Shown here in pieces: positions 10,100 through 21,147 of a stretch of DNA of 64,000 nt. Within the stretch, counting starts at the first letter, position 1; the number at the start of each line of letters is the position of its first letter. Both the position numbers and the translations under genes were made by a program. The stretch comes from Prorocentrum cordatum (Eukaryota > Sar > Dinophyceae > Prorocentrales > Prorocentraceae): NCBI GenBank assembly GCA_963575745.1, contig CAUYUJ010021052.1, forward strand, positions 43,084 through 107,083, given 5' to 3'. A model generated the notes under the pieces. It was not told where the DNA came from. It was given only the letters and a program-made list of their open reading frames with translations, and did not search any database.

Positions 10100-11040
10100 C
10101 CGCGCTGGCCGGAGGAAGATCGATCCGGCCTTCACGCTGGTTTCCGGCATGAACAACATCTCACTCTTCGAGGCCTCGCCCCGCGTGAGCCCGCCCCTCA
10201 GGGGGGGTTGCGAGAGCGGATCCCCAGAGCAGCCCAGCGGGGTGGGCGGAGGTGCCGGTCCGGCTGGGTCGGGCGGCAGATGGCCCGCGGCAGCCGTGGT
10301 TTTGCGAGTGGTGTCTGACGAGGGAGAGGCAAAGACAGCCAGGGCCGAGGAAGGCCCAGGCCGAGGGGGGGGAGGCGGAGGGGGAGGAGGAGGCCCGCCA
10401 GCGCACGAGGGCGGAGAGGAGGGGAGGGGGGAGAGGGGGCAGTGCCGAGGTGAAGGAGGCCGTGGAGGTCGAATCAGCCCAGCACATCAAACCCAGCAGC
10501 AGCGCCTCTTCCTGGGATCGTGCCGCAGGGCCTTCATGCCGCATTCCGCCATTGGAGGAGGGGGGGAGTCGAGGGGGGGGAGGGGGGGGAACTGCGAGGG
10601 GAGTGGTGGCAGGAAAGCGGAGGAGGCCGAAGCAACTAAGCGGCCGTGTGCGCACGCACGCGGGCCAAGGAGTCGAAATCAGAAATCAGCGCGTGCGGCT
10701 GTACTGCCGCGCCACGCCTCTTCAGGTTCCTGCCAGAGTTTTAGCATGTACACATGCGTTCTGAGCGTGTTGCATGTCTTCCCTTGGGCATACATGTCGT
10801 GGGCGACCCCTCGGTGGGTGGGACGCGGAGGAGGTGGAACAGGTAGGGGAAGTAGCGAGGAGGGGCCGAAGGGAATTACACAACGGGCTTCCTGAAGGAA
10901 GAGGGGACCGTACACCAGCTGCGGCACAGTGTGGTAGCGGATTCTACGATCTTGCGCCTTGCGCGGCATGCGATCGGATGGCCTTATTTAATCGCTTCGC
11001 TCATTCCGCCGGCCCGTATTGTGCCATCGCAGGCGTTTGC
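10100..11040. other. Unassigned sequence
   Basis: A 248-residue + frame (10,149-10,895) is Gly/Arg-rich and runs through a GGA-rich interval, so it is probably not a gene. 10,640-11,040 is mixed unique-looking sequence without recognised motifs. Confidence 0.35.
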
Positions 11041-11793
11041 TTGCGCGTTCGTGGCCTCTTGGAGCCTCGGTGGGGCCGTTTGGGGCCTCTTGGCGCCTCT
11101 TTTTAGGCCTCTTGGAGAACTCGGGAGGCCTCCAGGGGGCCTCCTGAGCTCTCGTGACGGTCTCTTGGGGGGCTTTCGGCGGGCTCTTGGCGGTATTTGT
11201 TGGTCCTCTTGGGGCCTGGGGCCTGACGTTGTTGGTCCTCTTGGGGCCTCACGGGAGCTTATTGGGGCGTCTTGGGGGTGTCTTGGAGAGTCTCTTGGGG
11301 CCTCTTTCGGGGTCCTGGGCGCCTTCTGGGGCGGAGGGCTCGATTTTTCAGTTCTCGGTTCCCTTCTTGAGCCCCTCTTGGGCCCGTCTTGGGGCCTCTT
11401 GGTCCGCCTTGGGCAGCACTTGGGCCGTCTGGGGGGCGCTCTTGGGCCGCTCTGGGGCCGTCTTGGGAGCCTCGTGGGCCGTCTTGGAGCAGTCTTGAAG
11501 GCCTCTTGGGCCCTCTTGGAGCGTCCGGAAGCGAAAAGGCCAGAACGCAAAAAAACATAGAAAAAACTAATGATAATCAACGATTTTGGCAACTTGGGGC
11601 CCTCTTCGGAGGCCTCTTGGAAGGCCCTTGGAGCGTCTTGGAGGCCTCTTGGGCTGTCTTGGGGCCATCTGGGGCGTCTTCGGGCGATCTTTGGCCGTCT
11701 CGGGCCTCTCTTGGACCGTCTAGAAAGCTTCTCGGGGCCCTCTTGGACCGATCTGGAGCCCTCTTGGACTCCGAAACAGAACTCCGGCATCTC
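11041..11793 (+). repeat. TCTTGGGGCC dispersed repeat, copy A (longest clear unit)
   Basis: About 750 bp built from loose repetition of GGCCGTCTTGGGGCCTCT, with conserved non-repetitive landmarks. Core A is GGCGGAGGGCTCGATTTTTC then AGTTCTCGGTTCCC at 11,331-11,367. Core B runs from AAGCGAAAAGGCCAGAACGC through an A-rich stretch to AATCAACGATTTTGGC at 11,530-11,590. The end motif is CCCTCTTGGACTCCGAAACAG at 11,759-11,779. The same landmarks recur at 19, 23, 25 and 30 kb. Long Gly/Pro/Trp/Leu-rich open frames across it come from the repeat and are probably not proteins. Confidence 0.75.
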
Positions 11794-12045
11794 TGACCCG
11801 ACCTTTCCGGGACCTTGCCGGGGTTTTGCCGGGGACTTGCCGGAGACTTGCCGGGACCTTGCCGGGGTACTTTTCGTCCGGGGACCCCCAGGGGCCGCCC
11901 CGCGCGCGCGAACTAGAAATACTGTTAACCAGGTACCGGAGATCTTAGCACGCCCTGGCCCGTTGGGCCGGCGAATTTATGGCACCAGTCCCGTGCAGGA
12001 GAAGGTAGAACGCACATTTGGGTAGTTATCTTTTGTGGCCGCTGC

Positions 12046-13255
12046 GTGTTCCGACCCTGCGCCGCATTCTGCACCCGCAGCGTCGCATACCTCGTGTGGT
12101 TGATGCATGACCCATTGCCAGCCTGGTCATCGTCCGTTGCCGTTTGGGCTCGCGCTCGAAGCTGGTGTCTCCTGCGTGGCCCCCCCGGGGTCCGAAAAGG
12201 AATGCCCAGACACGCGCAGATCAGCCGTGAGCACGGCGGCCCTTCCGCCTGGAGCGAGGTCGTGACGCGCCTGCAAGCCGATCCTCTGCTGGACCTTGGG
12301 CCGAGCGGGAACGATCTCCACGAAGCGTTGCGGCGCGCTGTGCGGGAAGAGCTGTGCCCGCCCCTGCTCGAGCAGATCGCCGAGGCGCTGCGGCGCGTCG
12401 TGCGGGAGGAGCTGCGGCGGCTCGCGGTGCCGGCCCCGCACGAGGCGGTCTGGAGGCACGGGCCGGCGGAGGGGGCCTCGCCCGCGCATGCAGGGCCCGA
12501 GGCGCCAGAGGAAGCTCGTGCGCTGGCGGGCTCGGGGCCGACGGGCGGAATGGAGCGCGGCGCGGAGCTGAGCACCTCCCCAGAGATCCAATGTAATGAA
12601 AAAATCAAGACAGGTTTTGCGCCAAGTTCGGCCCCTGGGGGCCCTTGCTGGACCTCGGGACCGTCAACAAAACGACTGAGGATGAAACACCGGTCCTGGG
12701 GAATGGGTTGAGACTTCCGGGGACCGCGCATTGAACAAATCACGACATCGGATCTCTGGGTCTGCATACTTTGGGCACGGAGGGTCCGTGGACTTGGTGG
12801 GTGCTCTCGCAAGGATCCGCGCGGAGCTGAGCACCTCTGCGTCTCTGCCGGGCGCCGCCGCCTGCCAGCCCTGGCGCTCTGGGGAGGCGCGGCCGTCGCT
12901 CGCGGCGGCCCCTGGTGGCGGCGTCCACGGCAGCGATGGCGAGCCGCCGGCCGTCGCCCACGCCGAGCCCGAGCTGGAGCAGATCGGGGTCGACTGGCCG
13001 CGGGGCTCCTGGCCGGCGAGCACGGGCGCTGGCGACGGGGCCACCCCTGCCGCGGGCCGCGACCCGGAGGGCACGCCAGCCCAGCAGGTCCGGCCGCACG
13101 CAAGAAGTGGCCCTTCGCCGGCGCGACCTCTGGGTCCCAGGCCCCCTCGAGTCATGACAAAAATCATGGCGGAAGGTTTTTTGTTGTCTTCGGCCTATAA
13201 GGGGCCCTTGCTGGGCCCTGGGAGTGTCAAGTATTCACTGCGTGAAGATCCTTAG
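12046..13255 (+). CDS. Possible two-part gene of unknown function, interrupted by an introner-like element
   Basis: The upstream frame (12,046-12,578) encodes a charged, alanine-rich protein with the heptad-like segment ALRRxVREEL repeated near 12,325 and 12,388, suggesting a helical or coiled-coil stretch. At 12,560-12,578 it reads AELSTS. The same 19 bases, again read as AELSTS but in the next frame, occur at 12,819-12,837, and the downstream frame continues from there. Removing 259 bp between equivalent points of the two direct repeats joins both halves into one uninterrupted frame. The coding-like composition fades near 13,115, where another introner-like repeat begins. No homologue is recognised. 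The ATG at 12,046 is only the first available start and could be wrong. No database match or transcript supports this. Confidence 0.4.
12579..12818 (+). mobile_element. 240-bp introner-like element flanked by a 19-bp direct repeat
   Basis: Bounded by perfect copies of GCGCGGAGCTGAGCACCTC at 12,560-12,578 and 12,819-12,837. Its interior contains the blocks shared with five other loci in the window: TTCGGCCCCTGGGGGCCC, GTCAACAAAACGACTGAGGA, CGGTCCTGGGGAATGGG and TTGAACAAATCACGACATCGG. Excision between equivalent bases of the direct repeats restores the host reading frame (259 bp, a shift of one). Canonical GT-AG ends are not obvious within the repeats. Dinoflagellates tolerate non-GT donors, so splicing remains possible but is not shown. 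Confidence 0.6.
13126..13245 (+). repeat. Introner-like dispersed repeat, locus 5 (5' part)
   Basis: Begins CCCAGGCCCCCTCGAGTCAT and continues ATGACAAAAATCATGGCGGA, TCTTCGGCCTATAAGGGGCC, CTTGCTGGGCCCTGGGAGTG. It then diverges after GTCAA. The first 14 bases match the 0.8-kb locus. It lies where the coding-like composition of the preceding gene stops. Confidence 0.55.
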
Positions 13256-13419
13256 ATGTGCATCTACCAGCATGGGCCTGTCCGCCGTGAGCGTCTAGGC
13301 GCAAGAGTTTTCGAATATAAGCGGGCTTGAGTATTGAAGGTCTAGGATTGATTCTAATTGTGAATGAGTTGGAGCGTGAAGGAGTCTCAGTAGTATCAGT
13401 GCGTCTCTACGCATGAGCC

Positions 13420-13550
13420 TGGAGGCCTCTTGAGACCTCCTGGGGCTTCCTGGGACCTCCTGGAGACTCTTGGGGCCTCCTGGGGCCTCCTGGGGCCTCC
13501 AGGAGCCTCCTGGAGCCTCCTGGGGCCTCCTGGGGAGGATTCGTGCCCCA
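13420..13550. repeat. CCTCCTGGGG short tandem repeat
   Basis: About twelve imperfect copies of GGGGCCTCCTGGGGCCTCCT. A second small patch lies at 13,835-13,885. The motif resembles the TCTTGGGGCC repeat but lacks its cores. Confidence 0.7.
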
Positions 13551-13724
13551 GGAGAGGCCCAATCTATAGAAACAGACGTAAAGCAGTTCGGATTGGAGCC
13601 ACAGGAGAGGTTAATACAATGAGGACCACGTAAAACATTTAGGAGTGGATACACAGGAGAAGGACAATCTACAGAAACATACGGAAAAAACAAAGGATTC
13701 GCGCCCCAGGAGGGTTCCAATATA

Positions 13725-13774
<50 letters not shown>

Positions 13775-13775
13775 T
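13725..13775. repeat. (TA)n microsatellite
   Basis: About 40 bp of TA repeats ending in TACACATATA. The minus-strand frame through it runs into the aspartate-rich triplet array and is not a gene. Confidence 0.95.
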
Positions 13776-13879
13776 TTTTGGAGCATACGTACAACACATG
13801 GGATTGGAGCCACCCCTGTGGCCTTCTGAGGCATTCTGCTCCTGGGGCCTTGTGGGGGCTCCTGGGGCCTCCTGGGGAG

Positions 13880-14150
13880 GATCCGTGCCCCCGAGTCTGG
13901 CCAGCAAAACAGGCAAACCGTTCGAGACTCAATACGGGCCACCAGTGGAGCGAGAACCAGCGCCTCGCTTGAGACATCCTCCGAATCTGCTGCTCCGAGA
14001 GCGGAGGATGTTGCGCTGGCAAACAGACAAACCGCTCGAGACATCTCCTCCATTTCGGCGCGAACGGAGGAGTGATATACCCCCTGGCGGCTCCCCCTTG
14101 GGGGTGCTGAAACCCGCGCCTCGCTCGAGACATCCTCAGGATTTGCCCCG
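13880..14150. repeat. Duplicated GAGACATCCTC segments
   Basis: GCGCCTCGCTTGAGACATCC at 13,962 and GCGCCTCGCTCGAGACATCC at 14,116 each precede similar text (TCYGMATYTGC). AGCAAAACAGGCAAACCGTT at 13,901 resembles GGCAAACAGACAAACCGCTC at 14,017. This suggests a diverged ~125-155-bp tandem duplication. Confidence 0.5.
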
Positions 14151-14151
14151 C

Positions 14152-14282
14152 CATCATCATTATCATCATCATCATCATCCTCCTCCTCCTCCTCCTCCTC
14201 CTCGTCGTCGTCGTCGTCGTCGTCATCATCATCATCATCATCACCATCAGCATCATCAGCATCAGCATCAGCATCAGCATCA

Positions 14283-14326
<44 letters not shown>

Positions 14327-14680
14327 GTCATCATCAGCATCATCATCATCAGCATCATCATCAGCATCAGCTACGTCAGCATCAACATCAGCATCAACAT
14401 TCTCAGCATCAGCACTAGCATCAGCATCAGCACTAGCATCAGCATCCCCATCACCATTGTCATCATGATGATGATCATCATCAGCATCATCGTCATCCTC
14501 ATCTGCATCATCACCATTCATCCCCATCACCATAACTATCATCAGCATCATCATCACCATCATCGGCATCCCCATCCTACTCCTCATCATCGTCAGCATA
14601 ATCATCACCACCACCACCACCCACCATCACCGTCACCCTCACCATCATCATCACCATCACCATCACCATCACCATAGCAT
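14152..14680. repeat. (ATC)n/(GTC)n/(CAGCAT)n microsatellite
   Basis: About 530 bp of CAT-type triplets with domains of GTC, CAGCAT and CATCAC. The minus strand is read as long Asp/Met runs and the plus strand as His runs; neither is a gene. Confidence 0.95.
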
Positions 14681-14934
14681 GCCATGGAAACTATGCTATG
14701 CTGTAACCATCGCATGCCATACCACAACGTAGCCTACCATACGATACCAAACGATAACATACCATACCATTAAGTAACATGAGAAGGAAGCGGTGAGGGA
14801 GGTGACTTCTCGGCGCGGTTGGAGTAATAACAAGGAAACCCAACCTTTGGTTATGGGGAACAAGCGCCCCATCATTGGGATACATGGAGCAAGTTTCCAT
14901 CCGCTGGATGTCGGGAACCACTCTGAGTGAGGAA

Positions 14935-15075
14935 GAGGAAGAGGAGGATGAAGAGGAGGAGGAAGAGGAGGAGGGGGAGGAGGAGGAGGAGGAGGAGGAT
15001 GGGGAGACGGAGGAGGAGGAGGAGGAGGAGGAGGAGGAGGAGGAGGAGGAGGAGGAGGAGGAGGAGGAGGAGGAG
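14935..15075. repeat. (GAG)n microsatellite
   Basis: Purine triplet array with a pure run at about 15,010-15,075. It is flanked by related sequences: GGAGTAATAACAAGGAAACC with ATGGGGAACAA near 14,820-14,865, and GGAGTAATAACAAAATTCC with ATGGGGAACAACA near 15,107-15,150. The array therefore sits between diverged direct copies of a ~40-bp segment. Confidence 0.85.
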
Positions 15076-15164
15076 GGAGGTGTGAGTGAGTGGGAGTTTG
15101 CGCGGTCGGAGTAATAACAAAATTCCATCCTTTGGATATGGGGAACAACAGCGCGGCAGTATGA

Positions 15165-15247
15165 AAAATTGAACCCACGGAGTAGGTCGAGACTTTTTGG
15201 GGCCCACGTCATGAACAAGATCATGACGCCGGGCATCTGGAGTTTGG
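15165..15247 (+). repeat. Introner-like dispersed repeat, locus 6 (3' part)
   Basis: GGTCGAGACTTTTTGGGGCC followed by CATGAACAAGATCATGACGC and CGGGCATCTGG matches the 3' half of the 12.6-kb element. The 5' half is absent. Confidence 0.5.
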
Positions 15248-15610
15248 GGTCTGGGGGTAAAACTCCCAACCCGAGAAATGACGTCTCAACCCCGGAAACC
15301 TGAGCTCCCGCCAACCCTGGAAATGCTGATTCCCAACTCTGGAACGGCTGTTCCCAACCCTGGAATAGGAAAGGCCGAGCACTGGAAACGGAAAGGTCGG
15401 GCAGTGGAAACGGAAACGGAAAGGTGTGGTGGGGTAGCTACATGGGAAGCGTGTTGGGTTGGACATCCGCGGCTGGAGTGATGTTTCGTAGGGTTCCTCG
15501 AGTGCCTGGTGTTCGGCAGGGGTGGGGTTATCCATGAGAGGGCGGTGCGTTGCAATGGCGCAAGGGTTTGGGGAAGAAGGCGGCGGGGGGACGAGGTTGG
15601 GGATGGGGGG
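15248..15610. other. Spacer with short CCCAACCCTGGAA repeats
   Basis: 15,255-15,430 contains several imperfect 20-24-bp units (CCAACCCTGGAAAT, CCAACTCTGGAACG, CCAACCCTGGAATA, then GGAAACGGAAAGG). The rest is unassigned. Confidence 0.5.
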
Positions 15611-15611
15611 A

Positions 15612-16024
15612 TTAGGCGGACGAGGAGGAGGAGGAGGAGGAAGAGGAGGAGGAGACGGAGGAGGAGGAGGAGGAGGAGGAGGAGGAGCAGGAGCAGGAGG
15701 AGGAGCAGGAGCAGGAGCAGGAACATGAGGAGCAGGGGGGGCAGGAGGAGCAGGAGAAGCAGGAGGAGCAGGAGGAGAAATTGGAAGAGGAGGAGCAGGA
15801 GGAGGAGGAGGAGGAGCAGCAGCAGGAGGAACAGGAGGAACAGGAGGAGCAGGAGGAGCAGAAGGAGCAGGAGCAGGAGCAGGAGGAGGAGTAGGAGTAG
15901 GAGCAGGAGTACCAGGAGGAGCAGGAGGAGCAGGAGGGGGAAGATAAGTGGAAGGAGAAGGAGGTAATTAGGGACAGAAGGAGGAGGATTAAGAGGAGGA
16001 GGAGGAGGAGGAGGAGGAGGAGTA

Positions 16025-16067
<43 letters not shown>

Positions 16068-16215
16068 TCAGGAGCAGGAGAGGGGGGGAGGAAGGGGGAG
16101 GAGGAAGAGGAGGAGGAGGAGGAGGAGGAGGAGGAAGAGCGGAGGAGGAGGGCGAGGAGGAGGAGGAGGACTAGAAGCAGCAGCAGGATCAGGACCAGGA
16201 GGGGGGGGGTGGAGG
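15612..16215. repeat. (GGA)n/(GCAGGA)n/(GCA)n compound array
   Basis: About 600 bp of purine-rich triplets. GCAGGA hexamers dominate 15,680-15,950 and GCA repeats form a pure run at 16,029-16,065. Arg/Ser-rich frames across it are artefacts. Confidence 0.9.
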
Positions 16216-16755
16216 ACCAGGAGGACCAGGAGGATGGAGGACGACCGACCGACCGATCTACCGACGACGACGACCCCCGACAGCGGACGACGACGGCGAC
16301 GCGCTCGTAGGCGGCGGACAGGAAACATCGTGGGCAAGTGGCCCATCCAACGTACTGCGTTCAAGACCAAACCCGACGACCGCGACCATCGCGGAATCTA
16401 GAATCGCAACAGCGATTGGAATCAGGGAACGAAAACACGAACAAGGGAATGACAAACCCTAACTCGATGAGCTCCACGCCCACACACCCCGTTGGTGCCC
16501 TGCCGAGGAAATCACCGGACTTGGTCGGGGCGACCCAGTCTTGGGCCTCGTTGCAACGTTTCCGTTGCATCTGGCGACTTCATCTGGTTTTTCCTCCCAT
16601 ATGCTTAGTGGGGTTTTTGTGTTCTTCCCACCCGCGGCGCACCCGCGCCTCGCTCACCCACTCACCTCCCTCCCTCCTCCCTCCTCACCTCTTCCTCTCT
16701 CGCCTCGTCCACGCGCAACATATGCACGGCACGCACATGAGACAGCACGCATACG
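16216..16755. other. Unassigned spacer
   Basis: Mixed sequence between microsatellites with a few CGACGAC units at 16,262-16,300. The + frame across 16,338-16,755 is open but has no recognised domain and continues into repeats. Confidence 0.35.
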
Positions 16756-16756
16756 C

Positions 16757-16777
16757 AGTCACACACACACACACCCT

Positions 16778-16812
<35 letters not shown>

Positions 16813-16905
16813 TCACACACACACCCTCTCTCTCACACACACGCACCCTCACACACATACACACAGAGACACACACACACACCAACACACACACACACAC
16901 AAACA
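16757..16905. repeat. (AC)n microsatellite
   Basis: CACACA runs interrupted by GCAC, CTCTCT and GAGA. One of two dinucleotide CA/TG tracts in the window. Confidence 0.95.
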
Positions 16906-16994
16906 ACGCCAGTGCACGCCTGGCGTGTTTACTGCATCACGCACCCACGACGTATGCGCCACATACTGGGCACAGCAGACTCGCGTCGCGGCAG

Positions 16995-17655
16995 GCGTGG
17001 TATTTCCTGGACACCAGAGGGGGTGCGCAGGGGGTGCGGTCTCTATGCGTTGCAGGCTCGCAAGCCACGGCGGGCGTGGCACTGTTTCGCATCAGAAGGG
17101 GTGTGCAGGGGTTGCGGTCTATATGCGTTGCAGGCTCGCAGGGCACGGCAGGCGTGGCATTTTCTGGACACCAGATGGGGTGCGCAGGGGGCGCGGTCTC
17201 TATGCGTTGCAGGCGCGCAAGGCACGACACGTGTGGCACTGTCTCGACATCAGAGGGGGTGCGCAGGGGGTGCGGTCTCTATGCGTTGCAGGCTCGCAAG
17301 CCACGGCGGGCGTGGCACTTTCTCGACACCAGAAGGGGGTGCTCAGGGGGTGTGGTCTGTATGCGCTGCAGGCTCGCAGAGCCACGGCGGGCGTGGCACT
17401 TTCTCGACATCCGAGGGGGTGCGCAGGGGGTGCGGTCTCTATGCGTTGCAGGCTCGCAGGGCACGGCAGGCGTGGCATTGTCTGGACACCAGAGCGGGTG
17501 CGCAGGGGGCGCGGTTTCTATGCGTTGCCGGCTCGCAGGGCACGGCGGGCGTGACACTTTCTCGGCACCAGAAGGGTGCGCAGGGGGTGCGGTCTCTATG
17601 CGTTGCAGGAACGCAAGGCAGGACAGGCGTGGCACTTTCTCGATTCCAGACATAT
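16995..17655. repeat. 79-bp tandem array, eight copies
   Basis: TATGCG starts at 17,044, 17,122, 17,201, 17,280, 17,360, 17,440, 17,519 and 17,597, a period of 78-80 bp. The unit reads GGGTGCGCAGGGGGTGCGGT, CTCTATGCGTTGCAGGCTCG, CA, GGGCACGGCGGGCGTGGCAC, TTTCTCGACACCAGA. Because the period is not a fixed multiple of three, the long open frames across it change register. Spacing and high copy similarity exclude a CRISPR-like repeat/spacer layout. Confidence 0.9.
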
Positions 17656-17716
17656 GCTACCCAGGCGTGGCGGGCGTGCCATTTCTTCTGCGCGATGGGA
17701 GCGCGCGCGGGCCGGG

Positions 17717-18298
<582 letters not shown>

Positions 18299-18954
18299 GG
18301 GGTGGTGGGGGGGGGCAAAACCCGAGCGCGCGGCCGCCGCTGGTGTGGCATCGCACGCAGCGATCGGCAGGCGGCGCCCCAAATTTGGTATGCCTTTGCC
18401 GATCTGGCCACGGTGGTTGGCGTGTGGCCGGGTAGGTGAGCGAGCCTCGCTTGCACGTGGTGGCGGGCGAGTCGTCCAGGGACATGTCCTCTCGGCGGGG
18501 GGCGGGGGGGGAAGTGAGAAGGAAAGGCTCTCCCAGAAGGCGGTGGGACTTCTCAGAAGGTCTCGCGCCTTCTGCGAGGTTGTCTGCGTCTTCGGGGAAG
18601 GCGTAGGAGGAAACTTCTCAGAAGGCCCGGGGACTCCCAAGCCTTCTGATAAGGCCCGCCCCTTCTCACTTCCCTCCCGGGATCGCCGCCGATCTTCGGC
18701 ACCGACGGACGCAAGCCAGAATGGCCAGAGTGTTTGGTGGGAGTGGGAGCGATCCCACGGGAAAGGCTGGGCGCCGTACAGCGCCGAGCAGTCACAGAGG
18801 ATCGAGAAGGGATGGCTGTCTGGAGTGTCGAGAATGCTGGTGCGGAGCGGAAACACTGGCAACGTTCCGATGGAGATATCGAATGGCCTTCGGCCAATCC
18901 TGCCATCGTGCCTGGGTTGTGGGTGGGAAGGGTATTGGATTTTCGTTGGGATCT
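18299..18954. other. Unassigned sequence with CTTCTCAGAAGG motifs
   Basis: 18,520-18,680 contains several AGAAGG/CCTTCT motifs (TCTCCCAGAAGG, CTTCTCAGAAGG, CTTCTCAGAAGG, GCCTTCTGATAAGG) that can pair with each other. No family is recognised. Confidence 0.4.
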
Positions 18955-19285
18955 CGTGGGGCGCCTCTCGGGGGCCTCTTGGAGGCATTTTCGATGCCTT
19001 CTGGGGGCCGTTTTGGGGCCTCTTGGGGCCTCTTTGGCATCTTGGGGACCTTTGGGGGCCTCTCTTGGTGCTTCTGGAGCCTCTCTGGCGCCTCTTCGGG
19101 CCTCCTGGGGGCTTCTTGAGGTGGAAGGCTCAGATTTTCGGTTGGCGTTCCCTCTCCAGGGCCCCTTTGAGGACGTTTTGGGGCCCTCTTGGGCCGTCTT
19201 GGGCGCATCTTTGGCCGTTTTGGCACGCTCTTAGGCCATCTTGGAGGCGTCTTGGGCCGTCTTGTAGCGTCGGGGAAATTTTTGC
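18955..19285 (+). repeat. TCTTGGGGCC dispersed repeat, copy B (5' half)
   Basis: Has TCTTGGGGCC-type repetition and core A (GGTGGAAGGCTCAGATTTTC, then GGTTGGCGTTCCC) at 19,126-19,152. It stops near TCTTGTAGCGTCGGG just where core B would start, so it is a 5' fragment. Confidence 0.7.
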
Positions 19286-19339
19286 GTTGGCGGCTAGGCA
19301 GAGTAACTGCACTGGCGGAAGAGCAATGACAACGGTGAT

Positions 19340-20560
19340 GCCGTTGAAGCGAATTGTGCCACAATGCAGGAAAACGAAAGGAGACAGGGAGGGCGGCCGA
19401 AGGAGGAAGAGGGAGCAAGGGCCGCTCAGGGGGACGGGTCACACCCGGAGCGAGTGGCGCGGCCGGCCCCGCCGGCGGGGGAGGCGGCGGCTGCTGCGCC
19501 GGGGCCCGGCGGCGGCGGGGCGCAGCACGGGAGCTGGGGCTGCCAGTGGTACAGGATGCGACGCGAACAGTGCCAAAGCCCAGAGTAGATGGCGGTGCGC
19601 CCCAGGGAGGTGAGTGGGCGAGGAGTGCCCAGTCGGTCGATGGGCCGCTGCGGCGGCGGGCGTCCAGACCAAACCCGGGGCAGCAGCGCAGGCTGCGAGC
19701 AGTCACCCATGGCCATGGCGGCGCGCAGTGTGAGGGAGAGAGAGCGGGGGAGGGAAAACCGAATAGGAAGGGGGACGCCCCGCCTGCGGAGACCTACAGG
19801 CGGGGCGGCGGCGCTGGGCGGCAGCGGCGTCGCCGGGCGTTGCCGTACGGGGCGGGACGGCGCCAGCGTACGCCCAGCGGGGCACCAGGAGGGCTCCAGC
19901 CAGAGTGGGTAGGATGAGCCAGCCGAAAGCAAAGACCCGGCAGGGTCTGGCGGGGGACGGCGGCGAGAAAGAGGTGGGCACCGAACTGGTGCATGTCGAG
20001 ATGAAGGTGAGCAAGGTCCCCCTGCCCAGGTGGACAGAGTGGGCCTGCAGGAGGACAAGGGGGGCTACCGCCGTCGTCGACCCCGCCCCTGCCCAGTAAA
20101 AACTGCGGCAGACGCCAACGGCCCCAGCTCGCTGGGCAGAGCGGGGGGCGGGGAGGGGTACCGAGAAGGCGCGCGGCAGGAAGAGCGCGAGCGCGCCCAC
20201 CTGCCCGGGTGGACAAGGCAAGCTGGGGGGGCGGGGGCGCCCACCGCCATGGGGGCGATTGCGGACGTGCCTGGGCGGGCCAGAACAGCATCGGAAGCCG
20301 GCGTCAGGGGGAAAGGGCAAGGGAAAGCACCTGACCGGTGCACGTCGGCGAAGAAGAAAGGGCGGGAGGCAGCCCCCCGGCCCGGATGGACCGGGATGGC
20401 AGCGCGTGAGGGGGCCATCGGCGCCCACCGCGGTCCGGATGGACGGCCGTGGGCGCGCCCTAACTGAGGCTCAGATCAGAGCGGGCATGGCCGGGAACAG
20501 AGCAGAGCTTCGCGCCACCAGGGGGGGCGTGCGGCGGGAGCGTTTGTAGGCTCAGACGAG
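19340..20560. other. Very GC-rich unassigned sequence with degenerate ~170-bp units
   Basis: Motifs of the type GCCCACCTGCCCGGGTGGAC recur near 20,020, 20,197, 20,375 and 20,430 with surrounding AAGGGCGGG or GCGGGGGGCGG blocks, suggesting a degenerate tandem structure. Long frames exist on both strands with Gly/Arg- or Pro-rich composition. No gene can be named. Confidence 0.4.
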
Positions 20561-20794
20561 GACCGGAGTAGACGTGAGGTGGCGGTGGCGTAGTGCCCCC
20601 AGGGTAGCCTCAGGGCATACTCAGGGTGGGCGTTGGGCGTGTTGGGCAGCCACTGGGGAGGTGGGTCCGGGGGTTTGGGTGGGCAGGATGGATGGCGCGC
20701 CCTGCAGTGGACTGGGGGGGGGTCCTTGCCCGCATGGGGCAGCCAGCGTGCGGTGGGTGACGAGTCCAGCTCTTCTGATGGTCCAGGAGGCGCG

Positions 20795-21147
20795 TTAGGG
20801 GTATGGTGTGTGGGTGCTGGGAAGGAGCTGCCTGGTCTGCTGGTTGTTGGGCCAGGTTGGGTCGGCGCGCCGCTTGCCTTTCCCCGTTGAGTCCTGGCCC
20901 TTGCCTTTGCCCTTGCCCTTGTCGGAATGCAACGACTCACTCCTTCGCACGTGCTTGTTCCAAGCAACGTGCCAGTCAATGCGTATGCTCCGCTTCCTGC
21001 ACAGCTGGCGAATGTCGAAGTTTTTGTCGCACGACAGGCACACGATCTCCTCGCAGAAGTGGTCCTGCCCGTCGGGGTTGTACGTTGCTCCCGGCCGTCC
21101 TTCCCGCAGGTCGAGTCGCAGAGAGGGTTCCAGCCGATGACGAACAT
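20795..21147 (-). CDS. Possible exon on the minus strand, Cys/Lys-rich, unknown
   Basis: One minus-strand frame reads CLSCDKNFDIRQLC, then a basic stretch, then WHVAWNKHVRRSESLHSDKG and a GKGKGKG run. The Cys/His spacing (CxxC, later Cys and His residues) could be a small zinc-binding module, and the composition is more protein-like than the surrounding GC-rich frames. Upstream minus-strand sequence is Pro/Thr-rich (to about 21,925) in other frames, so any gene would be multi-exon or frameshifted. No family is recognised. Confidence 0.3.

Noticed and set aside
16995-17655. CRISPR-like regular spacing
   Set aside because: Whole 79-bp units are repeated, with no unique spacers, no leader and no cas genes. 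The organism is a eukaryote.
19354-19917. 187-residue Gly/Arg-rich + ORF as RNA-binding protein
   Set aside because: RG-rich text arises from GC-rich sequence with frames open on both strands. No RGG spacing or RNA-binding domain is seen.
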